DNA of 64,000 bases from Chalara sp. BL73 (GCA_918026815.1 CAKJVC010000017.1:992001-1056000); one strand, 5' to 3'. Counted from the first letter of the stretch, positions 34,256 to 46,606 are shown. Notes: generated from the sequence alone by a model not told the origin. A program made the numbers and translations.

Positions 34256-36048
34256 ATGGCTTCTCAAAGAAGGCCGACGGTTACTCGGGCTTGTGATTCA
34301 TGCCGCCGGCGAAAGGTCAAGTGTGATGTGCGTGGTGCAACAAGGTTATTCATCACTCTGTCTATGCTAACGTAAAGACAGGCATCAGAGGCATGCTCGA
34401 ATTGCCGGATTTCTCATCTCCTTTGCCAATACACCTCTACGTCGAAAAAGCGTGGTCCCAAGGTGGCTAGGATACACAACTCCCTAGAGGAAGTATGCCA
34501 TACTACCACCAACGCATGTACTCGTGCGCTGCAAGCCCCCCTTCCCACAGAGGAGGATCCGATATTCTGGCCTGATAGCCAAGGGCAAGAAGGAAACGAA
34601 GTCTTCGCCGTATCACTTGCAGATACAGAAATAGCGTCAACAACTGAATTGGCTCGAGCGATTCGCAGTGGCCTGCTGCAGTCGATGAACTATACGTTTC
34701 CATCTATGCTTGCGCTTAATATCATCAACAATTGCATAGATATCTACATGAAATGCGTGTTTCCGACGGCCCCATACGTACATGAACCGACACTTCGGGC
34801 AAGCGCCACCAGGTACTTCGCGGAGCCGTCCAATGTACAGCTGTTTTGCGCAGACAGCTGGCAGGGTACAGTAGAGGATATGAGAGCATTTGCTCTGCTC
34901 ACCGCGGCATGCGCATCAGTCGCGTCTATAGTACCCGATTCCTTGCTCCCATATCAGCAAGCTCTCGCAGAACCATGTCTCAAGGCGTCCCGAGCAATAC
35001 TTAAGACTTTTGAGGACTTCGATATTGAACACCCAAATTCTAGTTCAATAATTACAAGAGCATTGCATTCCATTGCCTTGCAACAGATTATGGGGAAGAG
35101 TGCAGTGGCATATCATATCCTCGGGCAAGCTACCCTCCTCGTCCAAAGTATGCGCCTCTACAGTGAAGAGGCTCTGAGGAGTCATGATGCACTTGAGACA
35201 CAACTACTTAGAATCGTTTTCTGGCAATTGTACGCAGCAGATAAAGCATCCGCCTGTCTGGGCAACCGTCCGTTTCTTCTTAATGAGTTGTTGTTTGACG
35301 AAGAGCTGACCCTTCGCCCAAGCGGGGAGTCTACGGTAGAGCTAATGGGAACGGCTAGCCCTTGGTATGAAGAGACATTGGAAAAGAAACTTCTGGTAGG
35401 GTTTCAATTAATTCCTCACCTCTGGTCATCGGCTGCCAGCCTCCTCTTCAATTTAAAGACGTATGGAAGAGGTAATGAGGACATCAATACCAAGGCGCGA
35501 CTGACACGGGATTACATGGTATTTGACGGCATTCTGGATGGTCTCCCGCGTTGGTTACAAGCCTCAAATCTTATGGCTTCTAGTGAAGATGGAGAGGTCG
35601 CTCGATTTCAAAAGACAGCGTTCTGGGTCCAGCGCTGCACAATCATGGTAACGTACCAATGCTTAAGACTAGTCATTCTGCAACAGTGCATCAACAGTAT
35701 GGCCTGGGATGTTATGGGCCTAAATGGTTTAGTTCTCACTCTAGCAATGGCGAAAATTGGGATAATTCATGATTTTGTTCAGACGCTGGACGATATTCCA
35801 TTTATCTATCTCCAAGTCAAGGGGGAGCCAATGGTTAGTTGCGACCATGGCTATGGCTGGCTAACTACTAATTCTAATTCTAGGTGGAAAGGATTCGTTG
35901 GGTTGGTAGCGTGCTACTTGAAATGGCTTGTAATGTCAAGACTGAGACCATTAAAGAACGTGCGAAGCATTACTTCGACAGGCTTTTACATATACTAGCA
36001 AGGCTGGATTCAAAGGCTTCAGATGAAATGAGCAGTTACCAGATGTGA
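34256..36048 (+). CDS. Zn(II)2Cys6 transcription factor
   Basis: This is a 562-residue binuclear zinc cluster regulator. Exons: 34256-34327, 34382-35833 and 35884-36048, with introns of 54 and 50 nt, both phase 0. The first intron sits inside the zinc cluster. Splicing gives Cys13, 16, 23, 29, 32 and 39, a regular CX2CX6CX5CX2CX6C. A basic linker (SKKRGPK) follows. The fungal-specific middle region covers about residues 150-330, with ILGQATLLVQSMRLY and LRIVFWQLYAADKASACLGN, typical of this superfamily. The second intron was chosen because it replaces a low-complexity read-through with a regular helix (VERIRWVGSVLLEMA). The gene lies 0.6 kb upstream of the sugar permease, in the same direction, within the galactoside locus. 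It may control that locus; this is inferred from position only. Confidence 0.9.
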
Positions 36049-36650
36049 AATGAATCTAGCAAAACATACGGAATGACAGTTGAGTGCATTGAAATAAATG
36101 CTTGCACACAGTGTGGTTTTGGTATTAGAGAGCCTCGTAGTCAGTCCGTTCCAAGTCATCAATTGCTGCACTATTAAACAGATGGTCATAAGAAACCACG
36201 ACTATTGCCTACCAAACCCTCTTTCTCCACTCACCATACAGCATTTCCTTCAATATGCCGAGACGATCGTGCCTTGCTTCGCCTTTTTTTTCCCCCGAAG
36301 CTCCATGGAGAAATTCTTCGAACCCGTGTGTTTGTCCACAGATGGATATCCAACAGCCAGGTTCATGCGCTACCGCCACTAGGCTCATCTCGCGTGATCT
36401 CCAATAAAATAGACCCCAGAATTTATATAACCCCAGGATATTTTTAGCCCCGCATTTGTTGACCCCTAGGATCGTCCGGCCTGGTGGACGATAAGGTGTG
36501 AGCTGTGGATTCCGCTTGAAGGAAATATATACAATCATCCGATCGTCCTGTTTGTTAGGATTTTACCCCTTCACCACAGCTACTCCTGTTCTGTTCAGTT
36601 ACCTTCCCTCTGAAATTCTGCTAGAGATCTATAGGACCAGTAAAATCGCT
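36049..36650. promoter_or_regulatory. Permease promoter region
   Basis: This 0.6-kb spacer between the regulator and the permease presumably holds the permease promoter. No credible ORF or RNA gene is seen. Confidence 0.4.
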
Positions 36651-38516
36651 ATGGCGGCTAATGAGAAGTCCCCCAAACTCGTTGAGCATAACGAGCGCCA
36701 TAACGACAGCTTCGCAGATCATGTCAATGTCACTGCCATCGAGGCGACCACGATAGCTGACGAGGCCATTCAAGCCACGTACCCTCTTTGGTCACTTAGC
36801 ATGCTACGCTTGTACAGCTGCTTGCTGATCGGGTATTTTTGCGCAACAATGAACGGTTTTGATGGGTCTGTCATGGGGTTTGTGGCCGCTCACCAATTAG
36901 ATGTAGAGCCTTTCACTAATGCAAACCTCTAGAGGAATCAATGCCATGGCTTCGTACCAAAAGTTTTTCAATATGTATTGCTCGCTCTCGGTTGCATTTC
37001 GCATCGAGCTACTAATGCTATTGTAGGGTGAGTGCGTCATCAAGCACCGGCCTCATTTTTGCCATCTACAACATCGGTATGTGTGCCATACAGGCGTGAA
37101 TTGAGAAATATGCGATCACTTACGCTCTACCGCTCAGGAGCTGCATGTGCTGTGCCTTTCGTAGGCCCTGTCAACGATTATTGGGGTAGGCGTGCGGGTA
37201 TGTTTACAGGGTCCCTCATTGTCATCTTGGGAACCGTCATCACAGCAGCAGCGAAGAATCATAGCATGTTTATGGGAGGGCGATTTGTTCTTGGTTTTGG
37301 GGTTTGCTTTGCCAATGTCAGCGGGCCTGTCTATGTTGGGGAAATGGCCCATCCTGCCTGGCGTGGGCCACTGTCGGGTGTTTACAACTGCTTCTGGTGC
37401 GCACCTTCGTTCCTTTTTATCTTTGTTCCCCATATCCCGGCACCTTCGCCTAGATTTTGATACTAATTGAGCTTCAATAGGTACATTGGTTCAATTTTAG
37501 CTGCCTGGGTGGTCTATGCCGCCCGCAACAAGCCAAATGGGTGGCGTATTCCACTCTTCTGTCAGCTCATCGCCAGTGGCTTGATTGCCCTTTTCGTCTG
37601 GTTCTTACCCGAATCGCCTAGGTGGCTTGTCAGTCATGGACGAAACGAATCTGCACGCGCTGTCTTGGCTCGCTATCATGGTGAGGGTGATCCTGAGCAT
37701 CCCATTGTCAAGCTTCAAATGGCAGAAATGGAGTATCAGATCTCCACCACAGCATCCGACAAAAAATGGTGGGACTACAGCGAGTTGTGGAAGACTCGTG
37801 CTCAGCGCCGCCGCTTGATACCCGTTTTGACAATGGCTGTCTTCGGTCAGTGGTCCGGAAACTCAGTCACCAGTTATTATTTACCGGTGATGCTCGAAAA
37901 TGCCGGAATCACGTCCCAGCAGAAGAAACTTTTGCTCAATGGCATCAACGCACCTCTCTGCTTCGTTGCAGCCATGACAGGGGCTATGTTACTAGATAAG
38001 GCTGGAAGAAGGCCGCTCCTCATGTCTTCACTTATGGCCTGCATCTGTTGCTTTGCTATCCTTACCCCCGTTTCGAAGCTGGCCAAGGAAAGCCCAGACA
38101 ACTCAACTGCGGCAAATTCTAGCATCGCGTTCATCTACCTGTTTGGTATCATATTCTCCTTTGCCTGGACCCCGCTTTCCCCTATGTATGTTGTAGAGTG
38201 TTTGGATACTGCTACGCGTGCAAAGGGTAAGTCACTGGCCCAGTTTTTCACAGCATGCGCTTCCGCCATCATCCAATACTCCTCAGGTCCAGCATTCCAG
38301 CATATTATGTACTACTTTTATATCGTCTTCATTGGCTGGGACATCCTCGAGCTCATTGTCATCTATTTCTTCTGGCCGGAAACTAAGGGCCGCACGCTCG
38401 AAGAACTAGATGAGGTGTTCCAGGCGCAGAACCCAGTTAAGATGAGCCTCCAGCCTAAGAGCCTACAGACTGTGCTCAACACCCTCCATGTCGAGGTGAA
38501 ATCAGGAGCCGTTTAA
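36651..38516 (+). CDS. MFS sugar transporter, lactose permease-like
   Basis: This is a 537-residue, 12-helix sugar porter. Exons: 36651-36877, 36933-36974, 37027-37076, 37138-37396 and 37481-38516. The four introns are 55, 52, 61 and 84 nt; small exons of 42 and 50 nt encode the first extracellular loop region. Spliced sequence reads DGSVMGGINAMASYQKFFNM then SASSSTGLIFAIYNIG. Family signatures: PVNDYWGRRAG in the loop after helix 2, GRFVLGFGVCFA, PESPRWL after helix 6, DKAGRRPLL, and PETKGRTLEELDEVF after helix 12. The hydrophilic N-terminus (about 45 residues, His/Asn/Glu-rich) is cytoplasmic. It resembles fungal lactose/galactoside permeases. Proximity to an intracellular GH2 beta-galactosidase and a zinc-cluster regulator supports a lactose or galactoside role, but the substrate is not proven by sequence. 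Confidence 0.9.
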
Positions 38517-39879
38517 GTGGCTGATGGAGAAGCGAGTTTTTGCCGGGAAGAACTGAAAAAAGGAGTCTATGAGTCCACATACGCCTATAATGGAATCACC
38601 TAATGTCTACTAGAGTTACCTGGGTATAGCCTTAGACCTTGGAAATTCGGACATAGGGGGTTATGGTGGTAAAATGGTATAAGATCAAAGATGGTATAGT
38701 TCTATAAGTACAGTAACCCGAATGCAACATTTTGGGTAAAATTTTACCATGGCCACCACGACAGTGTGCCGGCGACTTAGGCCCTCTAACAGTTACGTGA
38801 CTGTTCGAGACATAGTATTAAACTAAAATGAAGTCCATTCTCCCATCATCTCGTAGTTTGTCCATTGTTCTATGATCTAATGGTCACATTTTAAAGAGTA
38901 AACCTATGTGTAAGCCACTACTTGGGTCGCGCGAGAGCCGCCATTTTAACCCGTATCAATTTCTATGATTGGTTAAAACTGTCTTGCTCTTTTATTACAG
39001 CCTTTGGCGCGTCTGAAAAACAACAAAGATTTTAGCACGCGACGTTGACTACTGATTGACGAAATAACGTCCAGTTGAAACCTTGCCGAAAGCGCGAGTG
39101 GGCATTCTTCATATGAGTACGATATACAGCTGCTTCATGCGCTAGATCCTTGTCCTCGTAAGAGCAAGTACCACAGGATGCTGTAGGACCAAAAGTCTTG
39201 ACGTTCACTGCCCCAGACTTTGCTTGGTAAATACCAGTTATCAGTCATGACAAACAGATCGGCACGATTCAACTCCATCCTCATTGATTTAGATATCGCA
39301 AAAGATTGTAATTGCAGAAGTGGAGGCACATTCGTCCAGTGACGGGAGCCGATAAAGCCCTCATCAGCCCTGTCTCCTTGATCAAATTCAAGTACGACGT
39401 TCTAACCAATCTACTTGTAAGACCAGACTCAAGGCAAATTCCTGCCTGCGCCTTCGTAGCTAGTTTCATCGATCATGTAACCCAACTGTCAAACGGCGTG
39501 ATCAAAGATAATTTTATCACAGAATAGGTTGTAGAATAGGGCATATGATATTGATTGTAGAGCTAATAGAATCAAATATCTAGAGTGAAGAAAATAGGGG
39601 TCCTGATGCCAAGAACGACTAGGCAAAATCTGACCAATAGGCTTGGCCGTTTCACACCAACTCGCATAGGTTTTACGAGCGTTGTGTTCAATCGCCGGCA
39701 CCCCTCGCCAAGATTACGGCTTTCCATGTAAAGATTGAATTGAGAGCTTCTAGAGCCATAGTAAAGATGTAACCCTTCAGCGCGTAGGTCAACAAAGAAA
39801 GAAAATTATATTCACAATTTTTGAGATGGTTCGGCGTCAGTAGCGATCTTCAAAGATGACAGGCGCTGTAAGCACGTTA

Positions 39880-40215
39880 TAAATATGCTGTAGCAATTAC
39901 AATATACGCTGTAGCAATACAATTACAATTACGCTGTAGCAAGTACGCTGTAGCAACTACAGTACACGCTGTATTAATTACAATATACGCTGTAGCAATA
40001 CGTAAAGTAGCAGTATAGTTATAATATGTCGATATAAATTAATATATAATATATAATATATTTAAATTGTAATTGTAATTGTTGTTGTTGTTGTTGCAGT
40101 GTATATCGCTACAGCGTGTATTGTAGTTGCTACAGCGTTGTTACAGCGTGTGTTATAGTTGCTACAACGTAATTGCTACAACGTAATTGCTACAACGTAT
40201 TTAATTTGTAACTGT
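39880..40215. repeat. Inverted array of TACGCTGTAGCAA-type units around an AT-rich centre
   Basis: The left arm (about 39884-40000) carries six variants of ACGCTGTAGCAA. The right arm (about 40075-40200) carries six variants in reverse complement (TTGCTACAGCGT / TTGCTACAACGT). Between them lies an almost pure A/T core (40020-40075) and a (GTT)n run (40081-40096). The arms could fold into an imperfect cruciform. No coding capacity is present. It could be a MITE-like element, a satellite fragment or a structural element. Confidence 0.85.
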
Positions 40216-40317
40216 AATTGCAATTGTATTGCGATAGCAATAATCTTAACGCACTATAACTATAGTATATAAGATATTTGCCGATTTCAGAAAAACTACG
40301 TGTAACTACTAATCTTG

Positions 40318-40437
40318 CTGAAATACCATCATTTCGTCGGCGGATATATAACGTACCACTGTTTTGAAACAGTGGTATGCCCAGAGAGCCTCCAAATTCG
40401 GTAGTGGTATTTGAGATATTTATCGATGGTATTTCAG
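40318..40437. repeat. Nested inverted repeats (small palindromic element)
   Basis: CTGAAATACCATC (40318-40330) is repeated exactly in reverse complement at 40425-40437. Inside it lies a near-perfect hairpin at 40354-40377, with an 11-bp stem (TACCACTGTTT) around a 2-nt centre. The nesting suggests a short palindromic or MITE-like element. Confidence 0.8.
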
Positions 40438-41056
40438 AAATTTGCCGAAAAAAAAAGGTTGAGTCTGACTTATGTGGTTCTAGCAGCTTTGGAATATCAG
40501 ATTATTTTGATGATTTTTACGCAAAGAGCACCCATACTCCGAATAACATTCTGTATTTGTAATTGAAGCCAAACCTCTGATAGAGTTATTTTCTTTGGCT
40601 TGATAACAAGAGAAGAACATTAAATTACCTTCGACAGATAGTTGCGGTGTCGCTTCCTTGACTTATTAGCCTAGCATTTTGCCTCGCTTGAGATCGACGG
40701 CAAGGAGCCAAATTAGACGCCTGAATTTCCAAGCTGGTCTTGTCACAGTGGATGCATTTAAGTAGCATAATAGGATACATTGTATCCGCCCCTTTAATGA
40801 ACAATAGGAGGCACTGCGCACAACTGTCCTCGATAGTAGACCAAGAAATATAAGTTGCTCCATAACAATCATCAATTCCACATATTAGTTCAAGATGTAG
40901 TAAAATTCATTGCCACCTTTGCTTTCTGCTAATATTGACTGCAAGCTTAGGTGAAGGTATGGGTAAAAAATAACACTAAGAGTTAAAGCTACTATACTCA
41001 ACAAGCTGAGCGACACGGAAGTAATATTGCAGGTTTACCCGTTCCGCAATCTGCTA

Positions 41057-42706
41057 TTACTTATTATCCCAATTAGAGTAGATGTACTCCCGGAATTTCT
41101 TCCCCCAAAAGTTGATTGGGAGCCCAGCAATCGCCATCATCGAAGTCAAGGCCGCCAATTCAATATAAGTAGATTCAAGCCCTCGTGAAGCTATCCACGG
41201 CGCAATGTTAGAGCTCATTACAAAGCTCAAACAATAGCTACCTGCACCAACTATGACGATTGCAGGACCAGCCCACCGGGGGAATGCTTCCGTAACCCAT
41301 AAGGTGTTTGATGTGAACATGGAGATGGCGCTAAAGTAATCTAGTGACACAAACAAGAGAATAAATCGCCAATCCCAGTGCCTCTCTACAGCGATACCGA
41401 ATAATGCCAGACTCACCGAGCTAGTGACAACTGGCAAGATGAAGGATGGTAGGTAATGTTCAGGCTCATGTACACCTTGATTCCGTCGGGCAAGGATACG
41501 AGTGACCCAACTGGTGAGGATCCCAGAGGCTGGAAATGCCACTAATGCCCCAAAGAATGTACCGAATTTCGAGAGCCCAGCTTCCTGGAAGGTGAATTTG
41601 TATGGAGGGGCCATGAGCACCGCGACAGAGGTTGCGCACGTGATGACCATGCCGCCGAACACGAATGCATTTAGAACCAACACCCATAGAATTAACGGGT
41701 TGAATGTGCATATGATGATCTGGCGTGGGAATTCTTTCATCGATTTCCATCCACCGGTTGTCGTTCGATTCCAAAATATCACGCGCTTCAAGAAAGAAGA
41801 TCGTATCTGGGGTACGTTTTTGTCTAGGATCGGTTCTCCCCCGGGAACCTCATCCCACTTCGAGTATAATGTGACGCTGCCGCTCTCGTTTTGTGACAGA
41901 ATGTGACCATCGAAAGCCATGGGCAGGCGCTGGAAACACGTCTCTGGAGACCAGACAAGCGCGAGGACGATGGCGAGAGCACAAGGTCCCAGCCATGCCC
42001 AATAAAAATTTCTCCAGGATCCTCCAGAGACGATGTATGGGGTTAACACAAGGCCGGCATTGGAGAGGGCGCTGCATATACACCAGAAAAATGCAATGTA
42101 ACGAGGGCGTTGGTGGATGAAGGTAAGCTCGATTACCATAAGGATCATCTTGGATTGTTAGATGGGTATCTGTTGGCTAAAAGAAGACGTACTATACTCG
42201 GGGAAATAGATCCTGCGAGTCCTTGAAGACACCTCGCTATGAAGTGCATAAGAAAGCTCCGAGACATTGCGGCCATCAAAGTAGACAATGCGAGGAGGAG
42301 CGAACATATTAAAAAGACGGGTCTTCGGCCTATGGCGTTGGAGATTGGCACCCAAATCAAGGCCCCAATTCCCCAGAATAGAGATGGGACCGAAGATAAC
42401 AAATCGAGTCGGAGAGGGGCAATATCCTACTTTGTCAGACTTTACTTTCGGGTGAGCGGGGGGAAGTACCTTTGGGGAATATTCATTTGCTAGCGCATTT
42501 AGCAAAAGACTCGTGCCTTGCACTTGGACCAACCCGATGGTTGTGAATACAGAAATGGAAAGTAGGGCGCGGATTCGCTTGAAGTTGCTCCATCTCAGCG
42601 GGTCGTTTGGTGATTCGGATGGTATCGGTAGCCGCAGAGTCTCTCCATTTGAGGTTATGAGGAACACGCTGCCCTTTTTTCCGTAGTCTGCCTTTCTCTC
42701 GGCCAT
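41057..42706 (-). CDS. MFS transporter (DHA1-like, drug/polyamine-type)
   Basis: This is a 520-residue major facilitator. Exons: complement(42470..42706), complement(42193..42426) and complement(41057..42148). Introns of 43 and 44 nt are both phase 0. The N-terminus carries the NDPLRWSNFKR motif common to fungal DHA1 transporters, followed by helix 1 (RALLSISVFTTIGLV). The loop after helix 2 has GALIWVPISNAIGRRPVFLI. Later motifs include SWRNFYWAWLGPCALAIVLA, the long central cytoplasmic loop (VPGGEPILDKN), and PFRPRW-like text near helix 10-11 (TEAFPRWAGPAIVIVGAG). This differs from the sugar porter at 36.6 kb: there is no PESPR or PETKG. The substrate is unknown; Hol1-like and drug exporters share this layout. 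It lies beside an AT-rich repeat tract. Confidence 0.82.
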
Positions 42707-45654
42707 TTTGCTGGATTTCCTTGCTCGACATAATCGACCTGGAAGTGTTGAGGTATTATAACGATGAGGCTGCCGACCCGCCCGCGTAAACCATGAAAGT
42801 AAGTTTCTTGGAAACTTTCTTGTAACTTTCTCCGTGAAGGTTTCGTACTAAGAGAACCTTAATTCGTACATGCCGCGTCGGTGACGTTAATTCTTAGTAA
42901 TGCTCTTATGAAGAGTTTCTTGGTTTTCTGTATATCTTATTTCATGCGATGCAGTAGATTTCACCTATTATTTGATAATATACTTAAGATGGCTTCTATG
43001 ATGTTTGTTAACATTGATAATGCGAAGTAGGTAAAAGGCTGCGAAACAAGTTTCTTGTAACCGCACAGACGGCGAAGTAACTCCTTGTTCGATAAACCGG
43101 CAATCGTAGACAAATCGGAAGCTCCCTCGGATCCGAGAGCTTATGGGACGGCTCGCAAAGACCCACTCACCCACTTACAGTAGGTGCATTTTCATTTTCA
43201 GTACGGTATTGTTACCAACAGCAATATGGCATTTGCAGGGACCTGAAACGTCTTGTCTGACATAAGTGAAGGGTAGGGGTGAATAGAGTTTGATTCTAGC
43301 CAAAAGTTAACTGCAAGGATCGGCGACCGTTGGAACTGCAGGTATCAGTTCCCCGTTCTTCCGATCATGGTTTCACTCGCTTCACAACTGTGATGTCCTT
43401 GATTAGAGATAAAGGTTGGGCCTTGTTTGAAACGCAGAATGTAGGAAAAAAACTGTAGTCTATGAATTATTGTTTGTATGCACGAATTGTAGTCGTAGGT
43501 ATTCAGGCCGCGCTCCTATATCCAAGGTGACATGGCCCCTGACCATGTAGCTAGGTTGGAATTAATTAAATTTTGGCACTTTTATGGCCCGGATTGGGAG
43601 TTTTCTTCAGACTAGCAATTATCTTGGTTTGTATTATATATCTAAAATTATTAAAGGATTGAGCAAGTTGTACTGTAATTGGAATTTTTTAAGGCCAAAG
43701 TTAAAAGTTCAAGCCTGGATTGCTAAAGTGTTTATCTTTTTATCAAAAACTTAACTGGATTTGTTGTGCGCGGGACCAACCTCGCCGAGCCTCTGGCCCC
43801 AGGTTCACACGCGCCTGTCATCGCTTTGAACAATTTTATGTGGACTAAAGCAAAACCTAGCAAAGTTAAAAAGATATACCAGAAAGCATTGAAGAGTCAG
43901 GACATGGGGAAAACACGTGGGCCTAAGGATTATTTAAAGTTCTTGCCCCTGTATTATCTTCTTCACAATACTGTCACTTTACCCTGAAATTCTTAATTCC
44001 TCTCTAGCTAATCACGGACTCTCTCTCCTCTCCCGCCTTCAGGACGAATCTAATGGGAAGGATAAGGTTGTAGGTCTAGACCGCACTTCAACGATCAACC
44101 ACAAACGTGAAAAGCCCACACTTTTATATGTGATGGTGCTTGACAAGAATCCTTCGCTCCTTATCTCACCAACAACACATGTCTATCACTGCGCCACGGT
44201 TTGAGGTAAACCTCGACAAGAAGCATCTGCACAAATGCACGCAAGCACTTCGCATTCAAATGTCGCGGGGGATGAGGCTCATTGGGCGGCGCATTGACCT
44301 GTGACTTGGCGGGCTGACAAGGGGAAAGCGGCTGCCTTGGCCACGGGGCCGCGGGGCCTTGTGTTGAGGGGTGCTGTGTTACAACAGTACGGTATTCTAT
44401 GATCCTTTTAAGATTGGACAAGAATTATAGCCGCAAGTCGGATATTTATTCTAATGTAATATACTTTAAACAAATATTTTGAATTTAAATTTTATCGATG
44501 ACTAAAAAATGGCGCATGGTTTATATTCAAGTCGTAAAGGCAGGACCTGATAGCTGCTACGGTATAGCAACAGCGTTACCTTGAGAGTGACGTGTTTCAC
44601 ATTCACAGGCATCCTACTCTACGACTATGCATCTGCGGCTTATCCAGTTCCCGATCGCCACATATCGTCCGATCAGCTATGTCAAAACCGCAATCCAGCT
44701 CAGGCTCGAGAAAAGAAGTCAAGCGGAAAGCGATTCTCTCGGGTTCTCCATATGTCTCACTGTACGGGACCTATGGGAATACTCCGAGCGGCAGAGTCAT
44801 TCCCAGGCACAGAATATCGTTCCATCTACCACACTGAGATTGAGATCTTGAGGGTGTCGCGAGGCCCGTTTCCCCTCGTTATCGCAGGTTTCATGGAGGC
44901 AAAAACCGTGGATGCCTTGGCGCACGAACGGCACACGTACGGCACACGCAGCTGCCGACGCCAGCAAATCGAGCCATTGGCTGTGGTTGGTGATGGTTAG
45001 AAACAAGATCACGAGCAAGACGTGCGTTTACACCTGGCGTTACACTAAAGAAGAGAAGTTCTGTTGTCGTCTCTGTACAGGATCATGGTGGTGATTTGGC
45101 GTTGTTGCGGCTGAAACGGGATGGAGAAAAGGAGAGGGGAAGAGAGGTTCTCTGTTCCCCGTATTTCACCACCGAAGAGCGGTAGCATACAGGCATGAAG
45201 CTTGATGATCGGTTGATTGGTGATGTAGCCCCTGCTTCTCAATACCAGTTTTATGTACTTTCGTACACGATCAAGTTAATCACAGTGGAGAGGCTTACTT
45301 CAAGGGTAAAACATCCCAGACTCACTCATAAGGCTGGCTACAGATGTTTCACTGTGGTTTATCTGGACCTGCTCGAATGTGATTCCCATTAACAGTCCTC
45401 GCGCCTTTATGAAGTCACGATGGCTCGGCTCCGACTGGTCACCATCACCGGCTCCAGAGTATCAGACAAACAGACTCTCCAGAATCCGCCTCACTACTTA
45501 CTAACTCGCAGTAGCTCTTGCTCTAGACGAAGGTTCGTTTCACGACTTCATGAACAATGCGTTTCTTACCCCTTCGCTGAGCTCTCCGCGCCGTGTCGTC
45601 CCCTGCCCGTCGGCCCATCTTTGACAGCGTATGTGGGATCGAGAAACTAACCAG
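42707..45654. other. Long gene-poor spacer
   Basis: Nearly 3 kb without a convincing gene. Variants of AAGTTTCTTG recur at about 42.80-42.83, 42.91 and 43.05 kb. Frames at 43766-43987 and 44581-45000 have no recognisable domain and the latter overlaps open frames in all phases. The last part, near 45.5-45.65 kb, may hold the eroded start of the following pseudogene. Confidence 0.4.
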
Positions 45655-46606
45655 CCACTTTGCATGGGTTTTGATGCGGTGTCTCTGGACTCAAAAGAGT
45701 CCATCGTGGCGGTATGCTACATACCCGCAAATCTTGGGATCCCGTTCGTATTCCTGGTGCGGCAGTTAGCGCCGATATCTTCGCTCCATTTTCCGATGGC
45801 TCCTTGATCCTTTGCCCCATCAACAGTTTGCCGGGGAGTCTAAGATCTGTAACAGTCGTCAGTGATAGCCAGTGCGCCGGTAGTGTGTGGAATAATAGTG
45901 AATTCAAGTTCGAGAGTGAGAAGTATCTATCTAGTTATACCATAACTATTGACAATCCCTTGCCGGGGATTAAGCGTTATCTTTGGGGCTTGAATCAGTG
46001 CACGGTGTCGTTTCCTCCTCCTTTTTGGATTGCTTTCCACCATTCCGTATGGAAAGCAATCATTTCTCCCACTTTGGTTTGGATCCCCATGTAGAGAGAA
46101 CTAGTAGTCCTAATCTGACGCCATGGATGCATATAGTGCTGCCAAAATACATGTGCGGCTTGCTTGCAGCCAACGCCAACCTTGAAGTATCAAGATTCGA
46201 TTAACGGGAAGAAATTCACAGTATCCGCGTATATGGTTCGCTCTCCGCTTTCTCTGTTTCCTTTTCTCTCCTTTCTTCATTTGCTTTTAGTTCCTTGCAG
46301 GATTCTGGTCATCATTCGTTATTCTTCGTTGTGACGGTAGCTAGTTGTAAGAAAATGCAAGCTTATGAGAACCAAATTGCGGCTGCGGTAACATCCGGCA
46401 ACCTAGTCGACTTCCATATCCATCCTGATCTCGGAGCTGCAAGTGGAGAAATATTGAGCGCCGGTGTGAACTCGACTCTTGCCGCTACCGATAATATCTT
46501 GTATACGAGATGCATTGGAACAATGACTGGCGGTGTTAGTGGTAGGCCCGTGTATAGCAGCATCACACAGGATAAGTTTAAGCTTGCCTCCAGCTGGGCG
46601 GAATAG
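45655..46606 (+). pseudogene. Remnant of a Diels-Alderase-like (CrtC/AttH-fold) pericyclase gene
   Basis: Successive fragments in different plus frames follow the order of the fungal Diels-Alderase family, whose members act with PKS-NRPS pathways to close decalin-type rings. I see, in order: FDAVSLDSKESIVAV (about 45673); AVSADIFAPFSDGS, then SYTITIDNPLPGIKRYL (frame of 45714); a segment ending WMHIVLP (frame of 45983); INGKKFTVSAYM (about 46201-46235, a third frame); and YTRCIGTMTGGVSG with a DKFKL ending (frame of 46295). Frame changes occur near 45.73, 46.0 and 46.2 kb. A 12-bp hairpin interrupts the middle. Recognition is from motif order only, so the family name is tentative; the broken state is clear. 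No core synthase gene is visible nearby. Confidence 0.55.

Larger units (their letters stand above)
38517..41056. other. AT-rich repeat-bearing spacer
   Basis: This 2.5-kb stretch lies between the permease and the next transporter. It holds the inverted repeat array at 39880-40215 and the nested hairpin at 40318-40437, both listed separately. Short frames at 39.1-39.7 kb are interrupted on both strands and unrecognised. No gene is called. Confidence 0.5.

Noticed and set aside
39100..39730. Possible kinase or transposase remnant on the minus strand
   Set aside because: Fragments are interrupted by many stops and carry no diagnostic motif.
44581..45000. 139-codon plus frame
   Set aside because: All three plus frames are open here for 70 or more codons, and none has a recognisable domain or signal peptide.
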